A DNA stretch of 64,000 bases. Source: JACRCG01 sp964524835. GTDB lineage: Bacteria > Desulfobacterota > Desulfuromonadia > Geobacterales > Pseudopelobacteraceae. Below, piece by piece: positions 16,431 to 25,644 of this stretch (the first letter of the stretch is position 1; the number at the start of each line of letters is the position of its first letter). The position numbers and the translations under genes were made by a program. The stretch is taken from positions 1 to 64,000 of the forward strand of contig CAZGEG010000006.1 in assembly GCA_964524835.1 (NCBI GenBank), given 5' to 3'. Below the pieces are notes generated by a model. It had not been told where the DNA came from. It made no database searches and saw only the letters and a list, made by a program, of their open reading frames with translations.

Positions 16431-17285
16431 ATGGACAGAGAGCAACGGTACATCACATGTATCAAGGCACTGTTACCCGCCTTGATACTGAGCGGCATTC
16501 TTTCTACAGCCGTGCAGGCGGGGGATGATGTCCGTGTCGGAGGCGCTGGTTCCGGGTTGGGAGTGATGAAAATCCTGGCCGGGGCATTCGAAAAAGAACA
16601 TCCTGGCATAAGAGTCAAGATATTGCCAAGCTTGGGAAGTTCAGGGGGAATCAAGGCGCTGCTGCACGGAGCTCTGGACGTGGCGGTCAGCGGGCGGCCC
16701 CTGAAGGGGGAAGAGCTGAGAGATGGGGCGGTTTCCGTGGAATGCGCCCGGACCCCGTTCGTTTTTGTCGTCCATAAAAAAGTCAACAAAAAGGATATTA
16801 CGACCCGTGAACTGGAAATGATCTACAGCGGCCAACTGCTGAAGTGGCCCGACGGGACGCAGATCCGTCTGGTGCTCCGGCCGGCGGGTGACACCGATAC
16901 GCTGCTCTTGGGAAAAATTTCCAAGGGAATGGAGCAGGCGGTGAAAGCTGCGAACGCACGTCATGACATGATCATGGAGGTTACGGATCAGGAAGCGGCT
17001 GATGCGGTATCAAAAATCCCCGGTGCACTGAGCGCTTCAACGCTCGTTCAAATCAAAACCGAAAAAAAACCGTTGAAAGTGCTTTCTTTCAACGGCTTCA
17101 CGCCGACGCCGGACTCCCTCGCCACGGGGCGTTATCCACTGGCCAAACCGCTCTACCTGGTGACCGCACCGAAAACTTCGGCAGCAGCGTTGCAGTTTAT
17201 CCGGTTTGTGCGTTCGGCAGAGGGACGCGCGATTCTGGCTAAATCGGGTGCCCTGCCTGCTGCCGACGACACAAGGACAAAATGA
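16431..17285 (+). CDS. PstS-like periplasmic substrate-binding protein
   Basis: This 284-aa protein has a signal peptide (about residues 1-31, cleavage near VQAGD) and a PBP-like fold of the phosphate-binding type: VGGAGSGLGVMKILAGAFE, ILPSLGSSGGIKALLHGALD and VAVSGRPLKGEEL. ATG 16431 follows AAAGGAAACAAC; upstream residues lack signal-peptide features. No ABC permease or ATPase follows. Instead its stop overlaps (ATGA) a membrane-bound hybrid histidine kinase, so it probably presents a ligand to that sensor rather than feeding a transporter. The ligand is unknown; phosphate-like oxyanions are plausible. Confidence 0.85.
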   Translation: MDREQRYITCIKALLPALILSGILSTAVQAGDDVRVGGAGSGLGVMKILAGAFEKEHPGIRVKILPSLGSSGGIKALLHGALDVAVSGRPLKGEELRDGAVSVECARTPFVFVVHKKVNKKDITTRELEMIYSGQLLKWPDGTQIRLVLRPAGDTDTLLLGKISKGMEQAVKAANARHDMIMEVTDQEAADAVSKIPGALSASTLVQIKTEKKPLKVLSFNGFTPTPDSLATGRYPLAKPLYLVTAPKTSAAALQFIRFVRSAEGRAILAKSGALPAADDTRTK

Positions 17286-19375
17286 TGCATAACAGCGATA
17301 CTGCGTACTCGATTGCAACCAGATTTACGGTGATTTTTTCGGCTGTGGCAGCGCTTATCCTGCCGGTCGGGTACTTCGTCGTCTCGTATCAGTATCTGCT
17401 GGGAATCATAAAAACAGAGGCGGAAATCAATTCGGAGTACGTTTCCAGGTTAATCAGCACCAACCCGGAATTGTGGCGGTACGAAACGATTCGCATGGAG
17501 GAACTGCTGGGACGCAGGCCGAGGTCGGGAGCGCCCGAAACGAGGCGCATTTTTGACCGGGATAAAATTCTGGTTGCAGAGAGCGTCAACACTCTCCCGG
17601 CACCTGAAATAACAGTTTCACATGACATCATGGAAAGCGGAGACGTTGCCGGCAGGATCGAAATCAGCCGTTCGATGCTGCCGCTCCTTCTGAAATCCGG
17701 GATACTGGCGTTTATCGGGCTGGGCATCGGCCTGCTGCTGTATAGGTTGCTCCCGTTCCGGGCCGTCATCACGGCGGGGAGGCAACTCCAGGACGCGAAT
17801 GATTTCCTCAAGAAGATCATGGAGGGATGCACCAATTCTCTAGTTGTCCTCGATCTCGACGGTAATATCCGCATGTTCAACAGACGCTTTGAGGCGGTAA
17901 CCGGCTGTTCCCGGGAATATCTCATGGGGCACCCCTTCTGCAGCCTTTTCACCGGCGAGGCCGTATCACAGGTCGAGAGCGAGCTGCAAGGCGTGTTCGC
18001 AGGGATGGAGGATAGTGTGATGTTCGAGACGATACTCGCACGCCATGACGGATTGAACCTGAACCTCTTCTGCGGAGCCGTGCCGCTTGTACGGGAAGGG
18101 ACCATCAGCGGCGTCGTGGTCTCACTGGATGATATCACCGAACGCATTAACGCCGAAGAAGAACGACTGGCGCTGGAGCGGCACCTGCAGCAGACTCAGA
18201 AACTGGAGAGCCTCGGGGTGCTTGCAGGAGGCATTGCCCATGACTTCAACAACATCCTGACGATAATTCTGGGGTACTGCTACGTTATCAAGGACGAAAG
18301 AGATCCTGCCTCTGCAGAAGCAGATTATGTTCAGAAGATTGAATACGCCGCCAACCGCGCCGGTGACATCTGCCGGCAGATGCTCTCATACGCCGGCAGA
18401 AATGAGCTGCACCACTCGCCGATCGAGATGAATTCTCTCGTGAATGACATGTTGATGATGCTCGGTTCCGGCATCAACAAAAATATTACGATCGAAGGTG
18501 ATCTCAGCGGGGTTCTGATCATCATTTCCGACAGCAGCCAGATTCAGCAAATTGTCATGAACCTGATAATAAATGCCGCCGAAGCGATCGGAGATAAAAT
18601 CGGCACCATCAGAATTACCCTCGGCAAGGTGGAATTTACGGCAGCATGTTTGGTTACGGACGTTACGGGCAAAATCATCCATGCCGGCAGATACGTCTGT
18701 CTGGAAGTGTCCGATAACGGCTGCGGCATGGACAAGGAGACGCAGGAGCGCATATTCGAACCATTCTACACCACAAAATTTGCGGGACGGGGTCTGGGAA
18801 TGTCCTCCACGCTCGGCATAATCAAATCACTTGGCGGCGCTCTTCAGCTTACAAGTAGACCGGGAGCAGGATCTACCTTCAAGATCTACCTCCCCCTGCC
18901 CTCAGTACCTGACACTGCCGAATCGACGCAGGCGCCGCGGCTAATTCCTCATGTACAGGGACACGGTACAATTCTGCTGGTGGATGACGAGGAAGAGTTG
19001 CGGGCTCTCGGCCCGATCCGGCTTAAAGCGCTCGGTTATGCCACACTGACCGCCGCCAACGGCCTTGAAGCCCTCGAAATCTACCGGGAGCGGGGAGGCG
19101 GGATCGATCTGATACTCCTGGATCTGCTCATGCCGGTAATGGATGGTTTCGAAACATACCACCGGCTGCGGGAGATTTCCAGTACGGTCCCGATCGTTTT
19201 CTGCAGCGGCTGCGGTTTGGAGGAGCTCCCATCCGGCATCCTCGACAATGAACATACCAATTTTCTTAAAAAACCATATAAGCCGGATCAGCTGCGGAAT
19301 GTTCTGCTGGAGATGCTGAGAGTGGATAAGCAGGGTGTCGCCGCACAAAACAGCGAGTCTCATCCCTTTCCTTGA
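17282..19375 (+). CDS. Hybrid sensor histidine kinase with PAS and receiver domains
   Basis: The 697-aa protein has transmembrane helices at about 15-38 and 138-160 flanking a periplasmic region, a PAS domain (about 175-290), HisKA with phospho-acceptor His in LAGGIAHDFNNIL (about 320), an HATPase domain (SDNGCGMD, GRGLGMSSTLGI) and a C-terminal receiver domain with LILLDLLMPVMDG (phospho-Asp near 617). No DNA-binding output or separate regulator is adjacent, so the phosphate must pass to an unlinked partner. Its ATG overlaps the stop of the PstS-like gene by 4 nt, tying the two translationally. A role as ligand sensor through that binding protein is inferred. Confidence 0.92.
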   Translation: MMHNSDTAYSIATRFTVIFSAVAALILPVGYFVVSYQYLLGIIKTEAEINSEYVSRLISTNPELWRYETIRMEELLGRRPRSGAPETRRIFDRDKILVAESVNTLPAPEITVSHDIMESGDVAGRIEISRSMLPLLLKSGILAFIGLGIGLLLYRLLPFRAVITAGRQLQDANDFLKKIMEGCTNSLVVLDLDGNIRMFNRRFEAVTGCSREYLMGHPFCSLFTGEAVSQVESELQGVFAGMEDSVMFETILARHDGLNLNLFCGAVPLVREGTISGVVVSLDDITERINAEEERLALERHLQQTQKLESLGVLAGGIAHDFNNILTIILGYCYVIKDERDPASAEADYVQKIEYAANRAGDICRQMLSYAGRNELHHSPIEMNSLVNDMLMMLGSGINKNITIEGDLSGVLIIISDSSQIQQIVMNLIINAAEAIGDKIGTIRITLGKVEFTAACLVTDVTGKIIHAGRYVCLEVSDNGCGMDKETQERIFEPFYTTKFAGRGLGMSSTLGIIKSLGGALQLTSRPGAGSTFKIYLPLPSVPDTAESTQAPRLIPHVQGHGTILLVDDEEELRALGPIRLKALGYATLTAANGLEALEIYRERGGGIDLILLDLLMPVMDGFETYHRLREISSTVPIVFCSGCGLEELPSGILDNEHTNFLKKPYKPDQLRNVLLEMLRVDKQGVAAQNSESHPFP

Positions 19376-19434
19376 CCTAAATCCCGGCATGAGGCATAAT
19401 TCTGCTTCACTGACCAGCCTGGAGGCAGCACCGC

Positions 19435-22400
19435 ATGGAAACACCCATCAGCACCGAGAGCACCCCATCTTCCCCCTTCGTTCACCTCCACCTCCATACC
19501 CAATACTCCCTGCTGGACGGCGCGATTCGCTTCGACGACCTGATCGACAAGGCCAGGGAGCACAACGCACCGGCGATCGCGATCACGGACCATGGCAACA
19601 TGTTCGGGGCGGCGGAGTTTTATCTCAAATGCAAGAAGGCCGGTGTCAAGCCGATCATCGGCTGCGAACTCTACCTGGCACCGGAATCGCGCTTTTCGCG
19701 TGACGCCAAAGGAATCTCCGACGCCGCCTACCACCTGATCCTGCTCTGCGAAAACCTGCAGGGGTACCGGAACCTTTCCTACCTGACCTCGGCCGGGTAC
19801 AAGGAGGGGTTCTACTACCGCCCCCGCATCGACCGCGAGCTGCTCGCGGGGCGCTCCGAAGGGTTGATTTGCCTGTCCGCCTGCCTCAAGGGGGAAGTGG
19901 CCATGCAGTGCGGCCGCGGCAGGATGGAGGATGCGGTCGCAACGGCAAAATGGTACAGCGAACTGTTCCCCGACCGCTACTATATCGAACTGCAGGAAAA
20001 TACCATTCCTGAGCAGGATAGCGTCAACAAGCGGCTGATGGAGGTGGCGTCCGAGCTGAAACTGCCGCTGGTGGCGACGAACGACTGCCATTACCTCAAC
20101 CGTGAGGACGCCCGTGCCCATGAGGTGCTGCTCTGCATCCAGACCGGCAAGACCATGGAAGACCCGACCCATATGAGATTCTCGGTCGAGGAGTTCTACG
20201 TCAAATCGCCGGAAGAGATGGCGCGGGCTTTTTCCTACGCACCGGAGGCGATCGACAATACCCTGACAATAGCCGAGCGCTGCAACCTCGACCTGCCGGT
20301 GGACGGCAAGACCTATTACTTCCCGCACTTCGACCCCCCCGCAGGACAGAACCACGACGACATGCTGCGTGACCTGGCGACCGAAGGGCTGAAAGAGCGG
20401 ATGAAGACCATCCTGGCCAAATACCCGGACATGACGCTGGAGCAGCAGCAGGGGTACTTCGACCGGCTGGAAATAGAGCTGGACTGCATCCGCGACATGA
20501 AGTTCCCGGCCTATTTCCTGATCGTCTCCGACTTTATCCGCTGGGCCAAGGACCGCGGCATCCCGGTCGGACCGGGCAGGGGCTCGGCCGCCGGTTCGCT
20601 GGTGGCGTATTCCATCAAGATCACCGATCTCGACCCGCTCCCCTACAACCTGCTGTTCGAGCGGTTCCTGAATCCCGAACGTATCTCCATGCCCGATATC
20701 GACGTCGACTTCTGCCAGGACCGCCGGGGCGAGGTGATCCAGTACATGATCGAAAAATACGGCCGCGACCGGGTCTGCCAGATCATTACCTTCGGCACCA
20801 TGGGGGCCAAGGCGGCCGTCCGGGATGTCGGCCGGGCGCTGAACATGACCTATGGTGATGTGGACCGGATCGCCAAGCTCATTCCGGATGATCTGAAGAT
20901 GACCCTGAGCAAGGCGTTGCAGCAGGAGCCGCAGCTGAAAGAGCTCTGCGCTGCCGACCCGCAGGTCAAGGACCTGCTGGACACCGCCCTCTGCCTGGAA
21001 GGACTCACCCGGCACGCTTCGACCCACGCCGCCGCCGTTGTGGTCGCGCCGGAGCCGCTGGAGGAGTTCCTGCCGCTCTACAAGGACCAGAAAACCGGCT
21101 CGATCAACACCCAGTACTCGATGAAATATGTCGAACTGGTCGGCCTGGTCAAGTTCGACTTCCTGGGGCTCAAAAATCTGACCGTGATCGAGAACGCCGT
21201 CAAGCTGGTGCGGGTAAACGTTCCGGAGTTCGACATCACCACGCTGCGGGACGACGACCAGGCCAGTTATGACCTGATCACCGCCGGCAACACGACCGGT
21301 GTGTTCCAGCTCGAATCCAGCGGCATGAAGGAGATGCTGGTCAAACTGAAGCCCTCCTGCTTCGAGGATGTCATCGCCGCCTGCGCCCTCTATCGCCCCG
21401 GCCCCCTGGGCTCCGGCATGGTGGATGACTTCATCGACCGCAAGCATGGCCGCAAGGAGGTCGTCTACGACCTGCCGCTGCTGGAGCCGATCCTGAAGGA
21501 TACCTACGGGGTTATCGTCTACCAGGAACAGGTCATGCAGATTTCCCGCTCGCTGGCCGGCTATTCGCTCGGCCAGGCCGACCTGCTGCGCCGCGCCATG
21601 GGGAAGAAGGACGACAAGGAGATGTCCCGCCAGAAAGGGCTCTTCCTCGAAGGGGCCAGGCAGAACAAGCTCGATCCCAAGAAGGCCGAGGCGATTTTCG
21701 ACCTGATGCACAAATTCGCCGAATACGGCTTCAACAAGTCCCACTCGGCCGCTTACGCCCTGATCGCCTACCAGACCGCCTATCTGAAGGCCCATTACCC
21801 GGTCGAGTTCATGGCCGCGCTGCTGACCTGCGACATGGACAGCACCGACAAGGTCGTCAAGAACATCAGCGATTGCCGCGAACAGGGGATCGAGGTGCTG
21901 CCGCCCGACATCAACACGTCCGGACTCTCCTTCACCGTCGTCGGTACGTCGATGCGCTTCGGCCTGGGAGCGGTGAAAAATGTCGGCTCCGGCGCCATCG
22001 AGGCCATCCTGGAAGCGCGCCAGGAGGGCCCCTTCAAAAGCCTCTACGATTTCTGCGAGCGGGTTGACCTGCGCAGGGTGAACAAGCGGGTGGTCGAATC
22101 GCTGATCAAGTGCGGCGCGTTCGACTCCACCGGCGCAGCCCGCTCCGCCCAGCTGGAGGGGCTGGAGGCGGCATCGAATTACGGGCAGAAGATCCAGGAG
22201 GAAAAGGCCAGCGCCCAGGTGTCCCTGTTCGGGACGGAAGAGGTGTCGCGGGGCGCCAGCAACGGCAGCATGAAACTCCCCAATACGCCGGAATGGCACG
22301 ACAAGGAGAAGCTGGCGTACGAGAAGGAGGCGCTCGGCTTCCTGATCACCGGCCACCCGCTCGACCGCTACCTTGACGACATCAAGCGGCTCGCCAACAC

Positions 22401-22989
22401 CGACATCGCCAGCATGGTGGAAATGGCCGAGGGATCTGAGGTGCGGATCTGCGGCATCGTTTCCGCCTTCAAGGAGATTACGACCAAGAAGGGGGACCGG
22501 ATGGGCTTCGTAACGATCGAGGACCTGACCGGTTCGGTGGAAATCACGGTTTTTTCCGATATCTACGCGACCGCAGCGCCGCTCCTGAAATCCGATGACC
22601 CGCTGCTGGTGATCGGCAAGCTGGAAAAGAGCGAAAAAGGGTGCAAACTGCTGATCATGAAGGGGGGCGAGGAGAACAACGGCAGGAAGTTCCAGCGTGA
22701 CCGCGGCCCTGCGGGTGACATCAAACTCCTCGCCGATGCGCGGGCCCAGACGACCAAAAAAGTGTCGTTCATCCTGCGGGTTGACGAAACGCCGCCGGAG
22801 CAGATCACCCTCCTCAAAGAGGTCATCGAACGGCACCCTGGAACCGTTCCGGCCTGCATCCAGTTCCAGATACCGGGACGGAGCCGCGCCATCATGCCGC
22901 TGACGGCAGGTATGAACGTCGCGGCCAGTGACGATTTAAGGCTGGAAGTGGAGCGGCTGTTAGGGTATAATGCCGCCACTTTTGAGTAA
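19435..22989 (+). CDS. dnaE: DNA polymerase III alpha subunit
   Basis: The 1184-aa replicative polymerase begins with a PHP domain carrying intact metal-binding motifs (FVHLHLHTQYSLLDGA at about 15, ITDHGNMFGA). The palm region has GPGRGSAAGSLVAY and PDIDVDFCQDRRG (Asp421/423/425). Beta-clamp and OB-fold regions follow (VRICGIVSAFKEITTKKGD near 1003). All catalytic stretches look intact. accA lies 70 nt downstream, a pairing also known in E. coli. The long minus-strand open frame across it is a codon-bias shadow. Confidence 0.98.
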   Translation: METPISTESTPSSPFVHLHLHTQYSLLDGAIRFDDLIDKAREHNAPAIAITDHGNMFGAAEFYLKCKKAGVKPIIGCELYLAPESRFSRDAKGISDAAYHLILLCENLQGYRNLSYLTSAGYKEGFYYRPRIDRELLAGRSEGLICLSACLKGEVAMQCGRGRMEDAVATAKWYSELFPDRYYIELQENTIPEQDSVNKRLMEVASELKLPLVATNDCHYLNREDARAHEVLLCIQTGKTMEDPTHMRFSVEEFYVKSPEEMARAFSYAPEAIDNTLTIAERCNLDLPVDGKTYYFPHFDPPAGQNHDDMLRDLATEGLKERMKTILAKYPDMTLEQQQGYFDRLEIELDCIRDMKFPAYFLIVSDFIRWAKDRGIPVGPGRGSAAGSLVAYSIKITDLDPLPYNLLFERFLNPERISMPDIDVDFCQDRRGEVIQYMIEKYGRDRVCQIITFGTMGAKAAVRDVGRALNMTYGDVDRIAKLIPDDLKMTLSKALQQEPQLKELCAADPQVKDLLDTALCLEGLTRHASTHAAAVVVAPEPLEEFLPLYKDQKTGSINTQYSMKYVELVGLVKFDFLGLKNLTVIENAVKLVRVNVPEFDITTLRDDDQASYDLITAGNTTGVFQLESSGMKEMLVKLKPSCFEDVIAACALYRPGPLGSGMVDDFIDRKHGRKEVVYDLPLLEPILKDTYGVIVYQEQVMQISRSLAGYSLGQADLLRRAMGKKDDKEMSRQKGLFLEGARQNKLDPKKAEAIFDLMHKFAEYGFNKSHSAAYALIAYQTAYLKAHYPVEFMAALLTCDMDSTDKVVKNISDCREQGIEVLPPDINTSGLSFTVVGTSMRFGLGAVKNVGSGAIEAILEARQEGPFKSLYDFCERVDLRRVNKRVVESLIKCGAFDSTGAARSAQLEGLEAASNYGQKIQEEKASAQVSLFGTEEVSRGASNGSMKLPNTPEWHDKEKLAYEKEALGFLITGHPLDRYLDDIKRLANTDIASMVEMAEGSEVRICGIVSAFKEITTKKGDRMGFVTIEDLTGSVEITVFSDIYATAAPLLKSDDPLLVIGKLEKSEKGCKLLIMKGGEENNGRKFQRDRGPAGDIKLLADARAQTTKKVSFILRVDETPPEQITLLKEVIERHPGTVPACIQFQIPGRSRAIMPLTAGMNVAASDDLRLEVERLLGYNAATFE

Positions 22990-23059
22990 ATAGTGTCCAT
23001 CAGTAGACTCCGGAAGAGACAATATCGGTTTTCGATACAAAAACAGATGAGGTGATTAT

Positions 23060-24013
23060 ATGGCGCAGTTTTATCTTGAATTTGAAAAACCGATCGTGGA
23101 GCTGGAAAAGAAAATCGAGGAGCTGAATGCCCTGGCCGGCGACGGTCTGGACATTGGCGCCGACGTAACCGCTCTCGAGGGACGCGTGGAGGAGATGCGG
23201 GCCGACATCTTCTCGAACCTCTCAAGGTGGCAGACCGCGCAGGTGGCCCGCCACATCAACCGCCCCTTTACCCAGGACTATATCAATCTCATGTTCACCG
23301 AGTTCATCGAACTGCACGGCGACCGGAACTACGGCGATGACCACGCTATCGTCGGCGGCCTGGCCCGCTTCGACGGCCAGCCGGTGATGGTTATCGGACA
23401 TCAGAAGGGTCGCGACACCAAGGAGAAGGTCTACCGCAACTTCGGCATGCCCAATCCGGAAGGATACCGCAAGGCGCTGCGCCTGATGCAGATGGCAGAG
23501 CAGTTCAAGCTGCCGGTGATCACCTTTGTCGATACACCCGGCGCCTATCCCGGCATCGGCGCCGAAGAGCGCGGGCAGGCCGAAGCGATTGCCCGCAATC
23601 TTCGCGAAATGGCGAGCCTGCGCACTCCGATCATCGTCTGCATCACCGGCGAAGGCGGTTCCGGCGGAGCGCTGGCCATCGCGGTCGGCGACCGGATTCT
23701 GATGCTTGAGCATTCTGTTTATGCCGTAATTTCGCCGGAAGGGTGCGCCGCCATCCTCTGGTCGGACGGCACGAAAGGCGAACAGGCCGCCGAGGCACTC
23801 AAGCCGACGGCGAAGGACATCATCAAGCTGGGCGTCATCGACGAGATCATCAAGGAACCGGTCGGCGGAGCCCACCGCGACCACGAGCTCACCGCTGCGA
23901 ATATGAAAGAGGCGATTGCCCGCAACCTGACGGTACTGAACAAGCTTTCCGGTGATGAACTTGTGGAAGGGCGCTACAAGAAATTCAGAAACATGACGCG
24001 GCTTGCGGAGTAA
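23060..24013 (+). CDS. accA: Acetyl-CoA carboxylase carboxyltransferase alpha subunit
   Basis: The 317-aa protein matches the E. coli AccA length. It transfers the carboxyl group from biotin to acetyl-CoA with AccD in fatty-acid synthesis. Recognisable segments are FYLEFEKPIVELEKKIEEL, FTEFIELHGDRNYGDD, FVDTPGAYPGIGAEERGQ and CITGEGGSGGALAIAVGD (oxyanion-forming Gly-Gly). The RBS GAGGTGATTAT precedes ATG 23060. The gene ends at a clear terminator. Confidence 0.97.
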   Translation: MAQFYLEFEKPIVELEKKIEELNALAGDGLDIGADVTALEGRVEEMRADIFSNLSRWQTAQVARHINRPFTQDYINLMFTEFIELHGDRNYGDDHAIVGGLARFDGQPVMVIGHQKGRDTKEKVYRNFGMPNPEGYRKALRLMQMAEQFKLPVITFVDTPGAYPGIGAEERGQAEAIARNLREMASLRTPIIVCITGEGGSGGALAIAVGDRILMLEHSVYAVISPEGCAAILWSDGTKGEQAAEALKPTAKDIIKLGVIDEIIKEPVGGAHRDHELTAANMKEAIARNLTVLNKLSGDELVEGRYKKFRNMTRLAE

Positions 24014-24046
24014 AAAAGAAAGTTTGTTCAAACTGGTATGAATATT

Positions 24047-24088
24047 AAAGGCGAAGCGGGAAATATTTCTGCTTCGCCTTTTGTTTTT
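24047..24088 (+). terminator. Rho-independent terminator after accA
   Basis: AAAGGCGAAGC (24047-24057) and GCTTCGCCTTT (24071-24081) form an 11-bp stem with a 13-nt loop, followed by TGTTTTT. Confidence 0.88.
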
Positions 24089-24252
24089 CAGAGTTTTCAA
24101 AATGTCAGATCAAAAGCATTTTGGCCGTCTTGCTACTTCATGTAAATAACGAATGCTTCGATTAGATATTATCGACAGGTGATTGGTGCAAATGCAACAT
24201 CATGAACATTAAAGCAGGTAACCTCTCCCACTACAGGTTTTTAAAGTTCGAA

Positions 24253-24294
24253 TGCAATTGTCATTTTGACATTCTGCCAATTGCAGCATATAGT
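24253..24294 (+). promoter_or_regulatory. Near-consensus promoter with flanking inverted repeat, AbrB/RelE-type operon
   Basis: TTGACA (24266-24271), a 17-bp spacer and TATAGT (24289-24294) lie 39 bp before the antitoxin start. TGCAATTG (24253-24260) and CAATTGCA (24278-24285) are perfect inverted arms bracketing the -35 box. This would suit repression by the antitoxin or the TA complex, which is inferred from other TA operons. The rest of 24089-24252 shows nothing recognisable. Confidence 0.7.
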
Positions 24295-24332
24295 CGTTAT
24301 GTCACAAATATTTTTTGAAAGGAACATATACC

Positions 24333-24596
24333 ATGCTTGTAACCATAGATAAACGAGGCAGTGTTAGTCTGCCGGCATCATTTCGCAAGGAATTCGGCTT
24401 GAATCCCGGAACCTATCTTGACCTGTCCGTGGAGAGCGGCGGAACAATCATGCTTAATCCGGTTGCGGTGTATCCCACGGTGCGTCTTGCGCCGGAAGGA
24501 TTGCTAAAACTGGCTGAAGCCCGGGAAAGCGGCACGGCGGAGCTGCCGGATTGGTTGAAAGGGGATATTGCCGATGCCAAAACTGATCCCCAGTAA
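24333..24596 (+). CDS. AbrB/MazE-type antitoxin
   Basis: The 87-aa protein starts MLVTIDKRGSVSLPASFRKE, the swapped-hairpin AbrB/SpoVT DNA-binding domain, with the typical GLNPGTYLDLSVE following. The C-terminal part (LAEARESGTAELPDWLKGD) would bind the toxin. ATG 24333 follows GAAAGGA; TTG 24315 is less likely. The toxin gene overlaps its last 23 nt. Near-consensus promoter and palindrome upstream fit autoregulation. Confidence 0.85.
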   Translation: MLVTIDKRGSVSLPASFRKEFGLNPGTYLDLSVESGGTIMLNPVAVYPTVRLAPEGLLKLAEARESGTAELPDWLKGDIADAKTDPQ

Positions 24597-24876
24597 AAAA
24601 TTCATCGAAGATGCGGAGCGTTTTCGTTCCAACGCACCGATGCGCAAACAGATCGCCAAGACGCTGGCACAACTGGAAGCAAACCCTCTTCACCCCGGTC
24701 TGCATTTGGAGCGGATCGTCAACGACCCGACAGCCTGGTCGGCACGGGTTGACGGACATTATCGTCTTTCCCTTGATCCGGGAGGCTATCTCCCCGCTGG
24801 AAATCCCGATTGGTCTGTGGATATTTTACTGCTGCGCCTGCTGGACCATGATGATCTGTATCGGGTGGTGCGGTGA
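24574..24876 (+). CDS. RelE/ParE-like toxin
   Basis: The 100-aa protein overlaps the AbrB-type antitoxin. It has the small helical start and C-terminal beta-sheet of RelE-superfamily toxins: RKQIAKTLAQLEANPLHPGL, then RVDGHYRLSLD and ILLLRLLDHDDLYRVVR. This family usually cuts mRNA on the ribosome or poisons gyrase; which applies here is unclear. Pairing with an AbrB rather than RHH or Phd antitoxin is a known mix-and-match. ATG 24574 is preferred to TTG 24568. Confidence 0.8.
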   Translation: MPKLIPSKKFIEDAERFRSNAPMRKQIAKTLAQLEANPLHPGLHLERIVNDPTAWSARVDGHYRLSLDPGGYLPAGNPDWSVDILLLRLLDHDDLYRVVR

Positions 24877-25032
24877 ATGGGCGTGATGGGATAATTGGAT
24901 CGGCATAAATCATGTTTTAGTGTCTCTTTCGATGGTGCAGTATTGACATAACGGCCAGCATACGCCATTGTGTAGGCTTACATTTAATTCCTTTCGATTG
25001 CTTGTATCTGGCTTATAGAAGGAAATTTCCGA

Positions 25033-25443
25033 ATGCAACCGGATACCATCACCAAAACCGTGCTTGAGTATTACCCAAACGTGCAGGGGATTTATCTGTT
25101 CGGTTCGTATATGACGGAAGACGAATGGCCAGACAGTGATGTTGACATAGCCCTGCTCCTGCCGCCTGCAGAGGCAAAAAAGGTGCGCAGCTTTGTCATG
25201 AGTGAATGCAGCATCGCTCTGGCAAGATCTCTGAATAAAGATGTTGATCTGCTGAATGTGCGCACAGTTTCAACTGTATTCCGGAAAGAAATTACTACAA
25301 AAGGCAAGCTGCTGTATTGCGCTGATCGGTATGCAGTTGATGAATTCGAAATGCTGACTATCTCTTACTATCAGAAGCTGAACGAAGAACGGGCCGACAT
25401 TATCGCTTCCGCTCTGGCAGATGGGAAGTTCATTAATATATGA
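25033..25443 (+). CDS. MNT-domain nucleotidyltransferase (MntA-type antitoxin)
   Basis: The 136-aa minimal nucleotidyltransferase has the exact GSx10DxD motif: GS followed by YMTEDEWPDS and DVD (about residues 24-38). In HEPN-MNT pairs this enzyme neutralises the HEPN RNase by adding AMPs to a tyrosine. Its stop codon overlaps the start of a HEPN gene remnant (ATGA), the standard arrangement, but that partner is deleted. Length is typical. It is now an orphan antitoxin unless the toxin is encoded elsewhere. Confidence 0.88.
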   Translation: MQPDTITKTVLEYYPNVQGIYLFGSYMTEDEWPDSDVDIALLLPPAEAKKVRSFVMSECSIALARSLNKDVDLLNVRTVSTVFRKEITTKGKLLYCADRYAVDEFEMLTISYYQKLNEERADIIASALADGKFINI

Positions 25444-25558
25444 ACGATATCGTATTGAACAAAAAGGAAAGCATCGAGCGCTGCATAGGTCAGATTAGAA
25501 TCTACTACGCAAGGTAATCGAACACCATCTAGATGACCTTGTGGAGTTTACCAACTAG
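25440..25558 (+). pseudogene. HEPN toxin remnant with internal deletion
   Basis: From ATG 25440 the frame reads MNDIVLNKKESIERCIGQIR then IYYAR and stops at 25515-25517; this matches the usual N-terminus of HEPN toxins paired with MNT. Shifted by one frame, 25511-25558 reads KVIEHHLDDLVEFTN and a stop, the usual HEPN C-terminus. The middle of about 90 codons, including the RxxxxH RNase motif, is absent. So the toxin was removed by one internal deletion while its antitoxin stayed intact. Confidence 0.72.
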
Positions 25559-25644
25559 TATTGTCAGGGCGTTTGCCAAGCGTGCTGCATCCTGATTTTA
25601 GTTACCGCCATGTATAACAGTATATCTTGAATAGAAGAGGCACC

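Noticed and set aside
19360..22836. 1158-aa open frame on the minus strand across dnaE
   Set aside because: It is antisense to an intact dnaE, has no ribosome-binding site or family motif, and arises from GC-rich codon use.
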